Assembly (NCBI GenBank): GCA_029262915.1
Contig: JAJCYN010000233.1
Coordinates: 1 to 7,428, forward strand
DNA from: Flavobacteriales bacterium
Lineage (GTDB): Bacteria > Bacteroidota > Bacteroidia > Flavobacteriales_E > Vicingaceae
Direction of reading: 5' to 3'
DNA length: 7,428 nt
Positions 4,883 through 7,428 of the stretch are shown here, piece after piece. The notes below the pieces were generated by a model, which worked only from the letters and a program-made list of their open reading frames with translations, did not search any database and was not told the DNA's origin. The translations under genes were made by a program, and so were the position numbers. Numbering within the stretch: position 1 is the stretch's first letter; the number at the start of each line of letters is the position of its first letter.

Positions 4883-7428
4883 TGATTACCTGTTGCTTGA
4901 ACTGTTCCTCCTCCGTGTTTGGTTACTCTTGGTCTAGTTGATATTTTTACTGGTTTAACTGATACACTTCGTTCTGTAGCTTTTGTCGCCCATAAAAACC
5001 CTTCCCCAGGAGTTAAAGCACTCATGTCTGCCGGAGACAGAGTGGATAGCTGAGTAATAGATTTTTGAATATGCTTTAACCATTGAGGGCTATTAAACTT
5101 ATGTAACAACACAACGGAGCTTAACTCAATGATTTCGTTTGGAAGGCTAGGTGGATCTTGACTGGCAATCATAATACTTACCCCTTTATGTCTCATTTCT
5201 CTAATAGCCGTAACAATGTTGCCTGTAAGGTCTTTGTTGTCCATGTATTTATGTGCTTCATCAAACACGATGAACTTGTTAAAGTGTTTACCCTTCACAT
5301 TTTTTACTGCGGAGAAAATGTTCAGCATAATGACAAACAAGCCCAAAGCTTCATCCTTCACAATAAATTCATCTCGTAAATCAACGATAATCAATCGGCC
5401 TGGTTTTAAGGAATCCCGAAGCATAAATGAATCATCAATATATTCTCGTGCGAAGCTCAATTTCTGTCTAGCCAATGCTTTTTGAGAGTTTGAAAGTAAT
5501 TCCGAAGACTCCACGCTTTCTGTAATACCATCAATAGTAATATTTCTACGATGTTCTTTCATTATAGCTTTTAGCTGCTTGATATAAGCTGAATCATTAC
5601 CGATAGCACCAAGGATAAACATCCAATCTTGTACATTTAACTCTTTAGAATTAAAAGCAATTGGAAGTACCTCAATCGAGGGATATTCGGCTTGTCTTTC
5701 CTCTATTTTATCTTTCGGTGTCAGAATGATAACATCCTCGATATTGTCTGGATCTGCTCCATATCGTTCTTTAAGCTTCTTTAATTCTCCTTCTTGGTCA
5801 TTTGGGTAAATCATTGAAGTAAACTCTGGTTCGTAGTCCATACTTTCGCTATAATGGAAAATAACGGCTGCTAATGGAGCAGGTAATTGATTTACACTAC
5901 TGAACTGTTTTAGAACCATTTCAGAAATTGTGCCGATGGTATAACTTTTTCCACCGCCTTGAACTCCAAATAGGCTTATCGTATTCGTTTCGCTTAAATC
6001 AATAGCAATTTTTTTACCGTGAACACTTTCGCCTAGCAATCCAAACTGCTTACTAATTGAAGTTTTACCGATTAATACATCAGGTGTTGGCGTGATGTGT
6101 CCATTAGGTTGAGCTTTCTCCACTTTAGGCGTAACCTCTTCGACAGGAGATGGAACAACTTCTTCATCTTTTTCAGATTCAGTTTGTTCTGAAATAACCT
6201 TTTCCGCCTCTTCCTGTTCCTTAATGATTTTAGTATCAGTATTCTTCTCTTCTTTTCTCCGAGGTTTAAACTTCTGAATAAATGGCTTCAAATTGCTATT
6301 TATACCAATGGCTTTATTAAACTCATCATCAAATTCATTCTGCTCTAATCTTCGAGTGTTCAAATCAGAGTCAGGATCTAATATGTCATCTATTAACTTA
6401 CCTCCAAAGGTGAAAAAGCTTAAATCTGAGTCCACAACTTCCTTTTGATGCCTCTTAGTTGCTGAAAAATCAAAAATTAAACCGAGTTGATTGAACTTTA
6501 ATTTGAAACCATCATCTAGCTTTTGAAGGAAGTCATTGTAGGTGCTGTATGCGTTTTCACTTAAATATGTGTATCGGTGTGCTCGATCAATGTAAAAACT
6601 CAATAATGATTTAAGCTCCTTATTTTTAATCTCCCTATCCAAACGGTCAAAGGAGAGATGGTATTCAGGGTCAAAATGGTTACGAAGAGCTTCAATAGTG
6701 TTTTCAACTTGCTCTTTCATTTTGATTTTTAAATCAGATTTTTCAGCTTCTCCAAGTGATTTTCGGCATTTAATTTCAATTACAGATATTGAAATTTCTT
6801 TCTTTTCCGGATTAATAGAAACCAATAAATTATCAGCTCTACTTTTGCTTTCACTAGGCAAGTTCTCAAACAAGTTTTGGTGTAAGTCAATGGGGATAAG
6901 AAATGAGTTTTCCAAATAACCCTTCTTCTCTAAAACTCGCTTTGTAAATGCCGAGCCAATTACTTCAAAAGCTTTGTTTTTTGAGGAATTGAGTTGTAGT
7001 ACAAGTGAACTGCTAACCGCTCTTAGATCCTCTAATAATATCTTTATTTTTCGTTCATCATCTGGATTATGAATATCCAAATTGAATTCTTCAAAATGTG
7101 GCCCCAATAACCCTAGTATTTCTGAGGTTGGTCTAGTAGTTAAATAAGAAGAGATCCCCGAAATTTCTTCGCCTGGCACATAATCTAAAAGGAAAGGAAT
7201 GTTGCCATCTTTTGATGGTTGGTCAAATACCTGTGGGCCAAGGTTTTTATCAAACGTAATTACCCAATCCGAATAATCATGCAGGTGCGCTAACAACACT
7301 TTGTCTCGCTCATTTAATCTTAATTGCGTTGCTGGAATATCTTCTGTGAATTCAGAAGCCAAAGCACCACTAATAAATGTTTGAATATTATTAAACAATG
7401 TAATCCCTTTGTCTCCAGCACCGTCATA
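4879..7428 (-). CDS. PD-(D/E)xK nuclease-like / HerA-type ATPase, 5' end beyond window
   Basis: The frame is open to the window edge. A TTG at 7398 could begin an 839-aa protein, but ten further in-frame codons (YDGAGDKGIT) precede it and no in-frame ATG is visible upstream, so the true start probably lies outside. Numbering from that TTG: about 30-130 is an N-terminal region with SDWVITFD and YVPGEEIS. About 140-235 resembles a PD-(D/E)xK nuclease fold, with E145 in the first helix, D189 in RADNLLV, E208-I-K210 on the next strand, and a following helix with Q230. A Lys/Glu/Pro-rich linker spans about 378-440. A HerA/FtsK-clade motor follows, with Walker A GVQGGGKS (478-485), Walker B FIVFDEAH (709-716), MRHKGVSIMIASQD (735-748), and a C-terminal tail RPRVTKHGG (822-830). 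Such proteins act on DNA and the architecture recalls DptH-like and other defence-island HerA ATPases, although no Dnd or Dpt gene is visible to confirm a link. It is upstream of and coupled to the PP2C gene. Confidence 0.92.
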   Translation of the reverse strand, partial: YDGAGDKGITLFNNIQTFISGALASEFTEDIPATQLRLNERDKVLLAHLHDYSDWVITFDKNLGPQVFDQPSKDGNIPFLLDYVPGEEISGISSYLTTRPTSEILGLLGPHFEEFNLDIHNPDDERKIKILLEDLRAVSSSLVLQLNSSKNKAFEVIGSAFTKRVLEKKGYLENSFLIPIDLHQNLFENLPSESKSRADNLLVSINPEKKEISISVIEIKCRKSLGEAEKSDLKIKMKEQVENTIEALRNHFDPEYHLSFDRLDREIKNKELKSLLSFYIDRAHRYTYLSENAYSTYNDFLQKLDDGFKLKFNQLGLIFDFSATKRHQKEVVDSDLSFFTFGGKLIDDILDPDSDLNTRRLEQNEFDDEFNKAIGINSNLKPFIQKFKPRRKEEKNTDTKIIKEQEEAEKVISEQTESEKDEEVVPSPVEEVTPKVEKAQPNGHITPTPDVLIGKTSISKQFGLLGESVHGKKIAIDLSETNTISLFGVQGGGKSYTIGTISEMVLKQFSSVNQLPAPLAAVIFHYSESMDYEPEFTSMIYPNDQEGELKKLKERYGADPDNIEDVIILTPKDKIEERQAEYPSIEVLPIAFNSKELNVQDWMFILGAIGNDSAYIKQLKAIMKEHRRNITIDGITESVESSELLSNSQKALARQKLSFAREYIDDSFMLRDSLKPGRLIIVDLRDEFIVKDEALGLFVIMLNIFSAVKNVKGKHFNKFIVFDEAHKYMDNKDLTGNIVTAIREMRHKGVSIMIASQDPPSLPNEIIELSSVVLLHKFNSPQWLKHIQKSITQLSTLSPADMSALTPGEGFLWATKATERSVSVKPVKISTRPRVTKHGGGTVQATGNQ

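Noticed and set aside
5158..5485. Overlapping plus-strand open frames opposite the HerA Walker B region
   Set aside because: They lie wholly within the strongly supported ATPase domain and encode no recognisable protein.
6698..6919. Plus-strand open frame opposite the nuclease-like domain
   Set aside because: Shadow of the coding frame on the minus strand, with Phe/Ser-rich composition.
4879..7428. Assigning the large ATPase as DptH of a phosphorothioation system
   Set aside because: The architecture is similar in part, but no dnd, dptF or dptG gene is in the window and the N-terminus is missing, so the name is not supported.

Overview
The window is 7.4 kb of AT-rich, densely coding DNA with no tRNA, rRNA, CRISPR array or insertion sequence that I can see. 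The low GC, the A-rich leaders that mostly lack a strong Shine-Dalgarno, and the style of the proteins suggest a member of the Bacteroidota. This is an inference; no marker gene is present to fix the taxon. Two oppositely oriented gene blocks converge near position 4165.

The left block (1-4151, plus strand) looks like accessory or mobile-element DNA. It opens with the 3' end of a Lys/Glu-rich protein of unknown function. A 220-aa protein with an SH3/KOW-like barrel follows 16 bp later. A small hairpin plus T-tract (about 1475-1498) then probably ends that transcription unit. After a perfect 11-bp inverted repeat comes a tight three-gene run: a small protein resembling DnaA domain IV, the DNA-binding part, without the AAA+ motor (1534-2028); a very acidic 312-aa protein with a structured core (2036-2974); and a 305-aa P-loop ATPase of the FtsK/HerA/Zot type (2974-3891). 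The last two are joined by a TAATG stop-start overlap. A 74-aa protein with an internal duplication (3927-4151) closes the block. An origin-type DNA-binding domain next to a small Zot/packaging-like ATPase fits a plasmid, filamentous or tailless virus-like element, or an integrated relic. No capsid, relaxase, integrase or complete replication protein is visible to settle this.

The right block (4181-7428, minus strand) is two genes of one operon read leftward. The first is a large protein with a PD-(D/E)xK nuclease-like domain, a charged linker and a HerA-type ATPase. Its frame stays open to the right window edge, so its true start is probably outside the window. It overlaps by 4 bp (ATGA) a complete PP2C-family Ser/Thr phosphatase. 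A nuclease-HerA ATPase coupled to a PP2C phosphatase suggests a DNA-processing, probably defence-type, system controlled by protein phosphorylation. A matching kinase and other subunits would be expected beyond the right edge. This is the strongest candidate for an undescribed system in the window; the defence role is inferred from domain content, not demonstrated.
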